64,000 nt of DNA from CAVQKZ01 sp963837325 (GTDB taxonomy: Bacteria > Actinomycetota > Actinomycetes > Mycobacteriales > Jatrophihabitantaceae), in NCBI GenBank assembly GCA_963837325.1, contig CAWIMV010000001.1, forward strand, positions 248,001 to 312,000, in the 5' to 3' direction. This document shows positions 1 to 8,836 of the stretch, piece by piece. A program made the translations under genes and the position numbers. The notes beneath the pieces are model-generated. The model ran no database searches. It was not told the origin of the DNA and saw only the letters and a list, made by a program, of their open reading frames with translations. Each line of letters begins with the position of its first letter. Positions within the stretch are counted from its first letter, which is position 1.

Positions 1-101
1 TCGAGGAGTTGATTCGCGAGATCCGCAAGCGGGCCAACGTCTCCACCCGGACCACCGTCATCCTGCAGACGTTCTACGAGGGACGGCCGCATCCGGTCTG
101 A
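1..101 (+). CDS. Lrp/AsnC family regulator, C-terminal end (partial)
   Basis: Only the last 32 codons lie in the window, reading EELIREIRKRANVSTRTTVI near the end and stopping at TGA. The pattern of a helix followed by TRTTVILQT and a charged tail resembles the end of the Lrp/AsnC ligand-binding (RAM) domain. The next gene on the same strand is lat. In Mycobacterium tuberculosis lrpA and lat are also neighbours, which supports the call. The protein would bind DNA as an oligomer and respond to amino acids. The DNA-binding half is outside the window, so the family call rests on a short tail plus context. Confidence 0.65.
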   Translation, partial: EELIREIRKRANVSTRTTVILQTFYEGRPHPV

Positions 102-114
102 GCCCGGCGGATCA

Positions 115-157
115 GACCGAAAATATGCCGGTAAAGCAGTTATCTGACCGAAAATAT
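115..157 (+). promoter_or_regulatory. Paired direct repeat in front of lat, probable Lrp operator
   Basis: The 12-mer GACCGAAAATAT occurs twice without mismatch, at 115-126 and 146-157, 31 bp apart, which is about three helical turns. It lies in the AT-rich gap between the Lrp tail and lat. The second copy overlaps a possible -10 element, TATTCT (155-160). Sites on one DNA face suit a regulator that wraps DNA, as Lrp proteins do. The link to the upstream Lrp protein is inferred. Confidence 0.55.
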
Positions 158-174
158 TCTTGTAGAGTTGCGGC

Positions 175-1503
175 ATGACGACCCTCATTCCGGCGACGGA
201 CGACATCAGCGCCGAGCAGGTGCACGAAACGATCGCCCGGCACATGCTCGCGGACGGCTTCGAATTGGTCCTCGACCTCGATGCGTCGCGTGGTTCGGAA
301 CTGGTCGACGCCCGCGACGGAACCCGCTACCTGGATCTGTTCACGTTCTTCGCCTCGTCGGCGCTGGGCATGAACCACGCCGCTCTGGCCGACGATCCCG
401 CCTTCTTGCGTGAACTTGGCAACGTGGCCGTGAACAAGCCCAGCAACTCCGACATCTATACGGTGCCGATGGCGCGCTTCGTCGAGACGTTCGCCCGGGT
501 GCTCGGCGATCCCGCCTTGCCGCACCTGTTCTTCATCGACGGCGGCGGGCTGGCGGTCGAGAACGCCCTGAAGATCGCGTTCGACTGGAAGAGCCGCTGG
601 AATGCGGCGCACGGCATCGACGCCGCGCTGGGCACCAAGGTGCTGCATCTGCAGAACGCGTTCCACGGCCGGACCGGCTACACGATGTCACTCACCAACA
701 CCGATCCCAACAAGGTCGCGCGCTTCCCGAAGTTCGACTGGCCCCGCATTCCGGCGCCGTCCGTGCACGGCGCTATCGACGTCGAGCAGGATGAGCGGGC
801 TGCCGTGGCCGCTGCCCGCGCCGCATTCGCGGCCGATCCGCACGACATCGCCTGCTTCATCATGGAGCCGATCCAGGGTGAAGGCGGCGACAACCACTTC
901 CGGCCGCAGTTCTTGCAGGCAATGCAGGCGCTGTGCCACGAGTTCGACGCGCTGTTCGTGCTCGACGAGGTGCAGACCGGCGTGGGCCTGACCGGCACCG
1001 CCTGGGCCTATGAGCAACTCGGCGTCACGCCCGATGTCGTCGCGTTCGGCAAGAAGACGCAGGTCTGTGGCGTCATGGCCGGCGGCCGCGTAGACGAAGT
1101 CGCCGACAACGTGTTCGCTCTGTCGTCCCGGATCAACTCGACCTGGGGCGGAAACCTGACCGACATGGTGCGCGCGCGGCGCATCCTCGAGGTGATCGAG
1201 CGCGACGGGCTGATCGAACGCGCGGCCACTCTCGGGGCGCACCTGCGCGAGGGACTGCACGCGCTGGCCGCGGGACACCCCGCTGTCTCCGAGGTCAGGG
1301 GCCGCGGGCTGATGTGCGCGTTCACGCTGCCTTCGGCTCGGTTCCGCGATGCCGTGATCGCGCACCTTCGCGACGACGAGCGGGTACTGGTGCTCGGTTG
1401 TGGGACGAGCAGCATCCGATTCCGCCCGGCCCTGACCGTCTCGGTCGACGAACTCGACCGCGCCCTGGCGGCCATTGACCGCGTCCTCACTGCTCTGACC
1501 TGA
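175..1503 (+). CDS. lat: L-lysine 6-aminotransferase
   Basis: A 442-residue class III PLP-dependent aminotransferase. It should move the epsilon-amino group of lysine to 2-oxoglutarate, giving 2-aminoadipate semialdehyde, which cyclises to piperideine-6-carboxylate. Visible signatures are FIDGGGLAVENALKIAF near residue 120, the acidic FVLDEVQTGVG before the cofactor site, and FGKKTQVCG with the PLP-binding lysine in the pair K293/K294. The FGKKTQ form is typical of the actinobacterial LAT family. The length matches the family. The gene follows an Lrp regulator and carries a paired repeat in its promoter, so control by lysine or stationary phase is likely. Confidence 0.92.
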   Translation: MTTLIPATDDISAEQVHETIARHMLADGFELVLDLDASRGSELVDARDGTRYLDLFTFFASSALGMNHAALADDPAFLRELGNVAVNKPSNSDIYTVPMARFVETFARVLGDPALPHLFFIDGGGLAVENALKIAFDWKSRWNAAHGIDAALGTKVLHLQNAFHGRTGYTMSLTNTDPNKVARFPKFDWPRIPAPSVHGAIDVEQDERAAVAAARAAFAADPHDIACFIMEPIQGEGGDNHFRPQFLQAMQALCHEFDALFVLDEVQTGVGLTGTAWAYEQLGVTPDVVAFGKKTQVCGVMAGGRVDEVADNVFALSSRINSTWGGNLTDMVRARRILEVIERDGLIERAATLGAHLREGLHALAAGHPAVSEVRGRGLMCAFTLPSARFRDAVIAHLRDDERVLVLGCGTSSIRFRPALTVSVDELDRALAAIDRVLTALT

Positions 1504-1515
1504 GTGCTCCTGACC

Positions 1516-2397
1516 TCAATCGGTCAGCAGCGGGCGGACGTCCCGCCCGAGGACGTCGATGAAGGCGGCCAGGTCGGGCTCATCGGCCGGCGGCTGCAGC
1601 ACGACCGAGTCGGCCCCGGCCGCGACCCACCGTTTGATCCCCTCAGCCAATTGTTCCGGGCCACCGGCGATGCCGACATCGTCGTTCTCGTCGAGCGACC
1701 ACGAGTGCAGCTCGGCACTGAGGCGTTCCCGGGCGCGCGGGCCGGTCACCGCGATCAGGTAGACCGTGATGCGGTGCGGCCCGGTGACGTCGGCCGTAGC
1801 GCGGGCGGCATCCAGCGCGGCGCGGGCCCTTCGGACGGTGTCCGGCGTGGACCCGCCGGTAAGCAGCGTGCCGTCCGCGAGTTCGCCGCTGAGCGCGATC
1901 GTCCGCGGTCCGACCGCTCCGATGAGCAGGCGGGGTAGCTCCGCGGGCGGCCAGTCGAGCGCGACGTCGTCGAGGTGCAGGTAGCGGCCTTGAGTCGTGA
2001 CGCGTTCGCCGGCGAGCAAGGCCCGCAAGGCAGTGGTGTACTCGCGCAGCAGAGTCATGGGCGAATCCACGCGAGCGCCGACCTGGCCCATCCACTCCTG
2101 CACGCCGTGCCCGACTGCGACCTCGACGCGGCCGGGGAACAGCCGGGCCAGTGTGGCGGTCTCCATCGCCGCGAGTGCGACATTGCGCAACGGCACCGGG
2201 AGCAGCCCGATCCCGAGGTGGATCCGCTGGGTCCAGGCGAGGGCAGCGGCTGCCGTTGAGACGCCGCCCTCGAAGAAGCAGTCCTCCCAGATCCAGAGCT
2301 CGTCCAGCCCGGCCTCGTCGGCTGCGACGGCTACTGCGCGCAACCGCTCCGGTGGCAGCTGGGGACGGAACACGACGCCCAACATGGGGCTGCTCAT
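1516..2397 (-). CDS. LLM class flavin-dependent oxidoreductase (probably F420-dependent)
   Basis: A 293-residue TIM-barrel protein of the luciferase-like monooxygenase superfamily. Typical features are the N-terminal GVVFRPQ strand, AADEAGLDELWIWED, the TQRIHLGIGLLPVPLRN stretch, and the GRVEVAVGHGVQEWM segment that lines the cofactor pocket. Such actinobacterial proteins usually use coenzyme F420, though FMN cannot be excluded from sequence alone. The start codon overlaps the stop of the upstream E1 gene by 4 bases, so the two are translationally coupled. The substrate is unknown. The gene is convergent with lat, with almost no gap. Confidence 0.8.
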   Translation of the reverse strand: MSSPMLGVVFRPQLPPERLRAVAVAADEAGLDELWIWEDCFFEGGVSTAAAALAWTQRIHLGIGLLPVPLRNVALAAMETATLARLFPGRVEVAVGHGVQEWMGQVGARVDSPMTLLREYTTALRALLAGERVTTQGRYLHLDDVALDWPPAELPRLLIGAVGPRTIALSGELADGTLLTGGSTPDTVRRARAALDAARATADVTGPHRITVYLIAVTGPRARERLSAELHSWSLDENDDVGIAGGPEQLAEGIKRWVAAGADSVVLQPPADEPDLAAFIDVLGRDVRPLLTD

Positions 2398-4583
2398 CGG
2401 CCCATCAGCTCCAGCGCGGCCAGCTCGATGTCGCGCTCGGCGAGCAGCACCAGGTTCGCAGCGTCCCCGAGCGGCACAAAGCTGTCGTGGCTGGCGACCC
2501 GGGCGATCCGGCCGCTGAAGCCGTGCTCGACCAGCGCGGTGATGACGCCCTCGCCGACTCCGCCGGCGTGACGGGTCTCGTCGGCGACGAGCACCCGCCC
2601 GGTTGCTGCGGCCTCGCGCAGCAGATCGTCGACCGGCAAAGGGCTGATCCAGCGCAGGTCCAAGACTCTGGCTTCGATGCCTTGCCCGGCCAGGTTTTGA
2701 GCGACGCGCAAGCTCATCCGTACCCCGTTGCCGAACGTGACGACGGTCAGGTCGGCACCGTCGCCGTGCCTGCGGGCCGACCCGATCGGAACCTGGCCGG
2801 TCAGGTCGTACGGCGCGAGCCAGCCGCGATCGCCGGGAGCATGCAGGTCGCGCTCGTGGTAGAGCGCGATCGGTTCGAGGAACACGCTGACTTGTCCGTC
2901 CGTGGCTGCGGCCGCGAGGCAGGTGCGAAGCATGGGGGCAGCATCCTCAGGCAACGACGGGACGGCCACCACCAGCCCGGGGATGTCGCGCAATACCGCA
3001 ACGGCGTCGTCGTTGTGGAAGTGGCCGCCGAATCCCTTCTGATAGCCGAGCCCGGCGATGCGTACGACCATCGGGTTGGTGAATGTGCCGGCGGAGAAGA
3101 AGCGCAGGCTGGCCCCTTCGCCGCGGATCTGGTCCTCGGCGTTGTGGAGATAGGCCAGGTACTGGATCTCGGGCACCGGCAGCAACCCGCTGACGCCGAA
3201 GCCGAGTCCGAGACCGAGGATCGCCTGCTCGTCGAGCAAGGTGTCGAAGACCCGCGCCGCGCCGAAGCGCTGCTGCAGGCCACGGGTGAGCCCGTAGACA
3301 CCACCTTTGCGCCCGACGTCCTCGCCGAACACCAACGTCTCGGGCCGGGCCGCCATCGCGTCGGTGAGTGCCGCGTTGATGCATTGAGCCAGCGTGAGCA
3401 AGCCGGCGTTCTCGGGCAGGCGGCCGCCGAACGCCGCCTCCCGGGCTGCGTCGTCGGCCCGCAGTTCGGCTCCAGCCGCGATGGCGGCATCATCGCGCGG
3501 GGCCAGCGGGGCCATGACCGCGGCAGTATTGGTCAACTTCGGCGCCGCGACAGCCTCGGTAGCCAGTTCCCGGACCCGGCCGGCAACGGCGTCGTAGCGC
3601 GCGGCGAGGTCGGTGCCGCGGATCGTCGCGGCCAGGGCCAGCAGCGGATCCGCGCCGAAGTCAGCGTTGATCGCGCTGGGCGTACGGTAGCCGGACTCGA
3701 CGTCGCTGCCGGCGTGGGCGAGGTAGCGCACGGTGCGCAGATGCAGTAGCGCGGGCCGGCGCTCCAGCCGAGCGGTGTCGGCGGCCTCCTGGGCCGCGGC
3801 CAGTGCTTGGTCGGGATCGTCACCGCTGGCGGCGAGATAGCGAATGCCGGGACGGTGTGCCGCCTGCTCGACCCAGCCCGGTGGTGTCGGTACCGAGATG
3901 CCCAGCCCGTTGTCCTCACACACGAACACGAGCGGCAGCGGCAGGCCTTGGGTGACGCAGTAGCCGGCGGTGTTCAGCGCGCCGACCGCAGTGGAGTGGT
4001 TCAGGCTCGCGTCGCCGAAGCTGCACACCGCAACGGCGTCCGGTCCCCACCGGGTGGGCAGGCCGAGCCGCTTGGCCCGACCGATCGCGAAGGCCACGCC
4101 AACGGCGCGCGGCAGGTGAGAAGCGATGGTCGACGTCTGCGGGATGATCGCGAGGGCAGCGTCGCCGAAGACCTTGTGCCGCCCGCCGGACGCCGGATCG
4201 GCGACGGCGGCCGCCAGTCCCAGCAACACGGCGCGCAGCCCGTCGTCCAGCGATCGGCCGGCCTGCACGGCGCGGGCGAGGAAGAAGGCACCGGAGCGGT
4301 AGTGCAGCAGCGCCGGATCGCCGGGCCGCAAGGCGGCCGCGACGTAGGCATTCGACTCGTGGCCGGCCGAGCCGATCGTGTAGTAGCCCTCGCCCCGTTC
4401 GCGCATGCGCCGGGCTTCGAGGTCGAGCAGCCGGCTGCCGGCCATCGCGTCGAACAGACCCAGCAGCTCCGGAGCCGAGGGGGTGGCGTCGATGTTGCTG
4501 GCAAGGCGGGCCAGCCCGTCGCGGACGTGCCCGTCGAGCAGTTCGTGCGGAATCACCGCGCCGCTGCCGCCGGGAGTGCTCAC
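2394..4583 (-). CDS. Fused alpha-beta thiamine-dependent 2-oxoacid dehydrogenase E1
   Basis: A 729-residue protein that joins E1-alpha (about residues 1-370) and E1-beta (about 390-729), normally two polypeptides. The alpha half has YYTIGSAGHES and the thiamine diphosphate region FGDASLNHSTAVGALN. The beta half has LVFGEDVGRKGGVYG and the closing LVADETRHAGGVGEG. The family decarboxylates pyruvate or branched-chain 2-oxoacids and passes the acyl group to lipoyl-E2. No E2 or E3 gene is nearby, so it must borrow them or act alone. The start is GTG. It shares an 88-bp divergent promoter region with the MarR gene and is coupled to the LLM gene downstream. Confidence 0.85.
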   Translation of the reverse strand: MSTPGGSGAVIPHELLDGHVRDGLARLASNIDATPSAPELLGLFDAMAGSRLLDLEARRMRERGEGYYTIGSAGHESNAYVAAALRPGDPALLHYRSGAFFLARAVQAGRSLDDGLRAVLLGLAAAVADPASGGRHKVFGDAALAIIPQTSTIASHLPRAVGVAFAIGRAKRLGLPTRWGPDAVAVCSFGDASLNHSTAVGALNTAGYCVTQGLPLPLVFVCEDNGLGISVPTPPGWVEQAAHRPGIRYLAASGDDPDQALAAAQEAADTARLERRPALLHLRTVRYLAHAGSDVESGYRTPSAINADFGADPLLALAATIRGTDLAARYDAVAGRVRELATEAVAAPKLTNTAAVMAPLAPRDDAAIAAGAELRADDAAREAAFGGRLPENAGLLTLAQCINAALTDAMAARPETLVFGEDVGRKGGVYGLTRGLQQRFGAARVFDTLLDEQAILGLGLGFGVSGLLPVPEIQYLAYLHNAEDQIRGEGASLRFFSAGTFTNPMVVRIAGLGYQKGFGGHFHNDDAVAVLRDIPGLVVAVPSLPEDAAPMLRTCLAAAATDGQVSVFLEPIALYHERDLHAPGDRGWLAPYDLTGQVPIGSARRHGDGADLTVVTFGNGVRMSLRVAQNLAGQGIEARVLDLRWISPLPVDDLLREAAATGRVLVADETRHAGGVGEGVITALVEHGFSGRIARVASHDSFVPLGDAANLVLLAERDIELAALELMGR

Positions 4584-4644
4584 GCCTATAGATGATGCCG
4601 TGCCCCGATCGGCACCGCCGCGAGCCCGAGTCGCATTGAGAATC

Positions 4645-4663
4645 TATATAACTTGCTTATACA
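4645..4663. promoter_or_regulatory. AT-rich imperfect palindrome, candidate MarR operator
   Basis: The 19-mer TATATAACTTGCTTATACA has matching halves of the form TnTATAA and TTATAnA around a five-base centre. It ends 8 bases before the MarR start codon and sits in the divergent gap with the E1 gene. It is one of the few AT-rich islands here. Autoregulation of the MarR-MFS operon, and possibly of E1, is inferred. Confidence 0.5.
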
Positions 4664-4671
4664 ATCGACCC

Positions 4672-5139
4672 ATGTCCCAAGGCCTCAAGATCTCTGACGC
4701 GCGCGCCGTGGCTCACGGGCTCGACCGGCTGACGATGTGGGGACGCCGGTACGCACCGACGAAGCTCAGCGCGACCACGATCACCACCTTGACCACATTG
4801 AGCACGGACGGTCCGCAGCGCATCTCCGACCTCGCCGACCGCGAGGCGATCAGCCAGCCGGGCATGACGACGCTGGTCAATCGCCTTGAGGCTGCCGGCC
4901 AGGCCGAGCGGATCACCGACCCTGCCGACGGCCGGGTGTCGCTCGTCCGGATCACCGACGCCGGCCGGGCCGTACTGGCCGAGCGGCTCGAAGCACGGAC
5001 CCAGGCGATGTTCGCCGGCCTGCAGCGCCTTGAGCCCGCAGACCGATCCGCGCTGCTCGCGGCCCTGCCCGCCATCGAGCGCCTCGTCACGGTGGCCCCG
5101 TCGCACCTGCCCGTCCGAGCCCAGGAAGCGATGTCATGA
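4672..5139 (+). CDS. MarR family transcriptional regulator
   Basis: A 155-residue winged-helix protein. The MarR core is clear: helices around LSATTITTLTTLSTDGPQRI, the recognition segment EAISQPGMTTLVNRLEAAG, and the wing ITDPADGRVSLVRITDAGR. The ATG at 4672 is chosen because it follows the AT-rich promoter and starts a normal MarR N-terminus; upstream in-frame sequence is antisense to E1. The stop overlaps the start of the MFS gene by 4 bases, so this is a classic repressor-exporter operon. MarR proteins usually release DNA when they bind small phenolic or drug-like ligands. The effector here is unknown. Confidence 0.88.
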   Translation: MSQGLKISDARAVAHGLDRLTMWGRRYAPTKLSATTITTLTTLSTDGPQRISDLADREAISQPGMTTLVNRLEAAGQAERITDPADGRVSLVRITDAGRAVLAERLEARTQAMFAGLQRLEPADRSALLAALPAIERLVTVAPSHLPVRAQEAMS

Positions 5140-6404
5140 GTACAGCCGGTACCACCGCCAGCCCGTTCAAGCAGCCCAAGGCAGTGTGGGCGGTCGCATT
5201 CGCCTGCGTCATCTCTTTCATGGGCATCGGCCTGGTCGACCCGATCCTGGCGTCCTTGCGCGACAAGTTGCACGCCAGCCCGAGCCAGGTCGAGCTGTTG
5301 TTCACGAGCTATCTCGTCGTCACCGCGGTGGCGATGCTCGTCACGGGCTGGGTGTCGAGCCGGATCGGCGCCAAGCGCACGTTGATCGCCGGCCTGGTGC
5401 TGATCGTCGTCTTCGCCGCGCTGGCCGGTTCCGCCGGCAGCATCAACGGCATCGTGGGCTTTCGGGCCGGCTGGGGCCTCGGCAACGCGCTGTTCATCGC
5501 GACGTCGTTGTCCGTGATCGTCAGCTCGGCCAGTGGTGGGTTCGCCGGAGCGATCATTCTGTACGAGACCGCGCTGGGCATCGGCATTGCGATGGGACCG
5601 CTGCTCGGCGGTGAACTTGGCTCGATCAGCTGGCGTGGCCCGTTCTTCGGGGTGTCCGCACTGATGGGCATCGCGCTGGTGGCGACGGTGTTCCTGCTAC
5701 CCAAGACGCCGCGACCGCAACGCCGGCAGCGCCTCAGCGAGCCGATCAAGGCGCTGCGCCACCGTGCGCTCGCCACCACCAGCGTCGTGGGTCTGTTCTA
5801 CAACTGGGGGTTCTTCACGCTGCTCGGCTATTCGCCGTTCCTGATGGACATTCCCAGCCCGCAGAAGCTCGGACTCGTCTTTGCCGGTTGGGGAGTTCTA
5901 GTGGCGGTGTTCGCGGTGTTCGGCGCGCCGTGGCTCAAGGCCCGACTCGGCACGGCGCCGACGCTCTACGGCAACTTCGTCCTGATGGCGCTCGACCTGG
6001 CCTCGATCGGCGTCTGGCCGGACAAACCGGCCGTTGTGATCGTCGCGGTGATCATTGCCGGTGCGTTCATCGGCGTGAACAACACCCTGGTCACCACCGC
6101 GGTCATGAGCATCGCGCCGGTCGAGCGGCCGGTGGCGTCGGCGACCTACGGCTTCGTGCGCTTCATCGGCGGCGGACTGGCACCGTTCGTCGCCGGCAAG
6201 CTCGTCGAGCACTACAACGCCCACGTGCCGTTCCTGCTCGGCGCGGGGACGGTACTCGTCGCCGCCGCGGTGCTGAGCACCGTGCACCGGGCCCTCGCCG
6301 CCGCCGACCGGGGTGAGGTGGTGCAACCCGAGCTCGACGACCTCGACCACCTGGAGCGCGAGGACGAACTCGCGGTCGCGGCCGGTCTGGGCAACGAGGA
6401 CTGA
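5136..6404 (+). CDS. MFS transporter (drug efflux type)
   Basis: A 422-residue membrane protein with about 12 hydrophobic segments, in the 12-TM drug:H+ antiporter style. The first helix AFACVISFMGIGLVDPILAS and the loop SSRIGAKRTL between helices 2 and 3 fit motif A of the major facilitator superfamily. Helix 5 carries GIAMGPLLGGELG, the antiporter motif C. The C-terminal 40 residues are acidic and probably cytoplasmic. It is coupled to the upstream MarR gene through an ATGA overlap, so export of a toxic compound under MarR control is likely. The stop codon abuts the stop of the convergent XRE gene. Confidence 0.88.
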   Translation: MSTAGTTASPFKQPKAVWAVAFACVISFMGIGLVDPILASLRDKLHASPSQVELLFTSYLVVTAVAMLVTGWVSSRIGAKRTLIAGLVLIVVFAALAGSAGSINGIVGFRAGWGLGNALFIATSLSVIVSSASGGFAGAIILYETALGIGIAMGPLLGGELGSISWRGPFFGVSALMGIALVATVFLLPKTPRPQRRQRLSEPIKALRHRALATTSVVGLFYNWGFFTLLGYSPFLMDIPSPQKLGLVFAGWGVLVAVFAVFGAPWLKARLGTAPTLYGNFVLMALDLASIGVWPDKPAVVIVAVIIAGAFIGVNNTLVTTAVMSIAPVERPVASATYGFVRFIGGGLAPFVAGKLVEHYNAHVPFLLGAGTVLVAAAVLSTVHRALAAADRGEVVQPELDDLDHLEREDELAVAAGLGNED

Positions 6405-7274
6405 TCAGGCCGGCCGCAGCTGCCGCCGGTGCATGCGCTCACGCAGCTCGGCCAGTAGAGCGACGTCGGCGGCGGACTCGGGCACGTAGACCACCATGCG
6501 GCAGCAGTGGGTGCGCGGAATGGGAAAGCCCGAGGCGCGGACCCGGACGGTGCCCAGCCCAAAGCAAGTGAACGATTTCGTCGGCGGCGGGCCGGGCTCG
6601 CGGATCGGGTGGGCCGCCCACAGTCGAGCGAACTCGGAGTTGACTTCGCAAAGCGTTTCGATCAGTTCCGTCCAGGCCGGCTCGCCGACGTGGTTGGCGT
6701 AGTTCGCACGTAGCGTTGCGACCATCGCCTCGCACACCTCGGGATCGGTGACGGGGGACTGGGCCGCTGGGCGGCCGTAGATCTGCCACATGGCATTTCG
6801 CTCGATACCGGTCGCGTTGACCAGACCAGGAAACAGCGCGGCGTAGGTCTCGTTGCACGCGAGCAGGTCGTACTTGCTGGTGTACGCGCACGCCGGTGTC
6901 GGATCGAGCGCGTCGAGCACCGGGAGCACGTCGTCGGGCAGCGTCTCGCTGGTATGCGGCATGGGCACGCCCGGCAGCTCGGCCAGGCGATAGAGGTGCC
7001 AGCGCTCGGCCGGGCCGAGTCGCAACACCCGGGCGATGGCGTCGAGGACCTGGACACTGGCATTGATCGGGCGGCCCTGCTCGAGCCAGGTGTACCAGGT
7101 GACGCCGACCCCGGCGAGCTGGGCAACTTCTTCGCGGCGCAGGCCGGGCGTGCGCCGGCGCACACCGGGTGCCAGGCCGACGTCGGTGGGCGTAACCCGT
7201 TCCCGGCGGTTGCGCAGGAACGACGCCAACTCCTCACGTCGGAGCTTGCTGTAGGTGCCGTCGATCACGCTCAT
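6405..7274 (-). CDS. XRE-type regulator with C-terminal MmyB-like ligand domain
   Basis: A 289-residue regulator. Residues about 10-75 form a helix-turn-helix (RRRTPGLRREEVAQLAGVG, then VTWYTWLEQGRPIN). The rest matches the MmyB-like PAS-type domain, with YDLLACNETYAALFPG and the C-terminal WAAHPIREP. This architecture is very common in actinobacteria and often sits next to transporters or short-chain dehydrogenases. It is divergent from a 14-TM MFS gene, and a 21-base palindrome lies between them, so it probably represses that transporter and itself. The ligand is unknown. Confidence 0.88.
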   Translation of the reverse strand: MSVIDGTYSKLRREELASFLRNRRERVTPTDVGLAPGVRRRTPGLRREEVAQLAGVGVTWYTWLEQGRPINASVQVLDAIARVLRLGPAERWHLYRLAELPGVPMPHTSETLPDDVLPVLDALDPTPACAYTSKYDLLACNETYAALFPGLVNATGIERNAMWQIYGRPAAQSPVTDPEVCEAMVATLRANYANHVGEPAWTELIETLCEVNSEFARLWAAHPIREPGPPPTKSFTCFGLGTVRVRASGFPIPRTHCCRMVVYVPESAADVALLAELRERMHRRQLRPA

Positions 7275-7306
7275 CAGTCAATCCTGCGCCACCGACAACG
7301 GGTCTT

Positions 7307-7327
7307 CCTAGTGCTGGCAGTACCAGG
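7307..7327. promoter_or_regulatory. 21-bp palindromic operator between XRE and MFS genes
   Basis: The sequence runs CCTAGTGCTG, a central G, then CAGTACCAGG. Eight of ten half-site positions are symmetric, giving CCTrGTrCTG. It lies 33 bases from the XRE start and 50 bases from the MFS start. The size and symmetry suit a dimeric helix-turn-helix regulator. Confidence 0.6.
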
Positions 7328-7376
7328 ATCGACGGGCTCTGCCCGCACGCTCGGCAATGCCGCGACCGTGGGTGTC

Positions 7377-8828
7377 ATGACGCAATCGACGCCGACGCTC
7401 GCCCCGGCCGCAACCCGGACTGCGACCGGACCGGCCACCCGGCCCGGGCTGATTCTCTCGCTCCTGCTCACCGGTCAGTTCATGGCCATCCTCGACGTCT
7501 CGATCGTCAATGTGGCTGCACCGACGCTGCGTTCGGACCTGCACGCGTCCGGGGCCGGCCTGCAGATGGTGATCGCCGGCTACACGATCAGCTATGCCGT
7601 CCTGCTCATCACCGGCGCGCGCCTCGGCGACCGGTTCGGCCACGGCCGCGCGTTCCGGGCCGGACTGGCCGGCTTCACCACGGCGTCGCTGCTGTGCGGA
7701 GTGGCTCCTACTACCAGCTTGCTGGTGACGTTCCGGCTGCTGCAGGGTGTCGGCGCGGCGTTGATGATGCCGCAGGTGATGAGCCTGATTCAGCGCATGT
7801 TCGCCGGTGCCGCCCGGGCCCGCGCGCTTTCGCTGTACTCGGCCGTCATCGCCTGCGGTGCCGTCGTCGGGCAGGTGCTCGGCGGCGTGCTGGTCAGCGC
7901 CGACCTGTTCGGAGCGGGTTGGCGTCCGGTGTTCCTGGTGAACGTGCCGATCGGCATCGCCCTGCTGGTGCTCGCGCGGCGGCTGCCGGTCGATCGCGGT
8001 GAACGCTCCCGCCACCTCGACCCGGCCGGCGTGCTCACCCTGTCCGCGTCAGTGTTGCTACTGGTCGTCCCGCTCGTGCTCGGTCACGAGGAGAACTGGC
8101 CGCTGTGGGGCTGGGCCTCGCTGGGCGCAAGCGCCGCGATGTTCGGCCTCTTCGTCGGCATCGAGCGCCGGGTCGCCGAGCGCGGCGGGTCGCCACTCGT
8201 ATCGGGGCGGGTGCTACGGGCACCTGGCCTCGTGGTGGGCGCGGCGGCGCTGTTCGTGGCGATGATCAACTACGGCGGGTTCCTGTTCGCCTTCGCGCTG
8301 CACCTGCAGTCCGGTCTGGGTGAGAGCCCGGCCCGTGCCGGGCTGGTATTCGCCCCAGCCGCAGTCGGGTTCGCCCTGACCGGGCTCACTTGGCGGTTCC
8401 TGCCCGCCCGTGTGCACGGTCCGATGATGCCGTTCGGGCTCACCGTCGCGGCGCTCAGCTACCTGCTGCTTGCGCCCATCCTGCACGAGGGCGGCACCGG
8501 CGGCGCCGTGGTCGAGATCGATCTGTTCGCCGTCGGGCTGGCGCTCGGGCTCGCGTTCAGCCCCATGCTCACGCTGGCGCTCACGCACGTGCCGCTGCCC
8601 GATGCGGCCGACGCCAGCGGCGTACTCGTCACCGTGTTCCAGCTCGGCCAGGTTGTCGGTGTCGCCGCGCTCGGGACGATCTACCTGTCCCTGGTGGACG
8701 CACCCGGCCCGCGCGAGTCCGCCCATGCGCTCGCGGTGACGCTGGTCGTGCTGGCGGCCTCGGCAATGGTTGCCGCTGGGTTCGCGGCGGCAGTCGTCCG
8801 CCCTCGCCCCCGCCGCCTCGGTGGGTGA
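7377..8828 (+). CDS. MFS transporter, DHA2 (EmrB/QacA-like) 14-TM family
   Basis: A 483-residue protein with about 14 hydrophobic helices. The first helix carries FMAILDVSIVNVAAPTL, a hallmark of DHA2 drug:H+ antiporters, followed by motif A (RLGDRFGHGRAF) and a helix-5 motif C variant (GAVVGQVLGGVLV). The ATG at 7377 is used because it precedes a normal short cytoplasmic tail; sequence further upstream is antisense to the XRE gene. A GTG three codons earlier is possible. It is divergent from the XRE regulator, with a palindrome between them. It is followed by a 17-bp hairpin. The exported compound cannot be predicted. Confidence 0.88.
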   Translation: MTQSTPTLAPAATRTATGPATRPGLILSLLLTGQFMAILDVSIVNVAAPTLRSDLHASGAGLQMVIAGYTISYAVLLITGARLGDRFGHGRAFRAGLAGFTTASLLCGVAPTTSLLVTFRLLQGVGAALMMPQVMSLIQRMFAGAARARALSLYSAVIACGAVVGQVLGGVLVSADLFGAGWRPVFLVNVPIGIALLVLARRLPVDRGERSRHLDPAGVLTLSASVLLLVVPLVLGHEENWPLWGWASLGASAAMFGLFVGIERRVAERGGSPLVSGRVLRAPGLVVGAAALFVAMINYGGFLFAFALHLQSGLGESPARAGLVFAPAAVGFALTGLTWRFLPARVHGPMMPFGLTVAALSYLLLAPILHEGGTGGAVVEIDLFAVGLALGLAFSPMLTLALTHVPLPDAADASGVLVTVFQLGQVVGVAALGTIYLSLVDAPGPRESAHALAVTLVVLAASAMVAAGFAAAVVRPRPRRLGG

Positions 8829-8836
8829 CGTATCGC

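Noticed and set aside
2151..3749. Long open frame antisense to the E1 gene
   Set aside because: It is opposite a well-recognised enzyme, has low-complexity Arg/Gly/Gln-rich composition and no family pattern; a GC-rich shadow.
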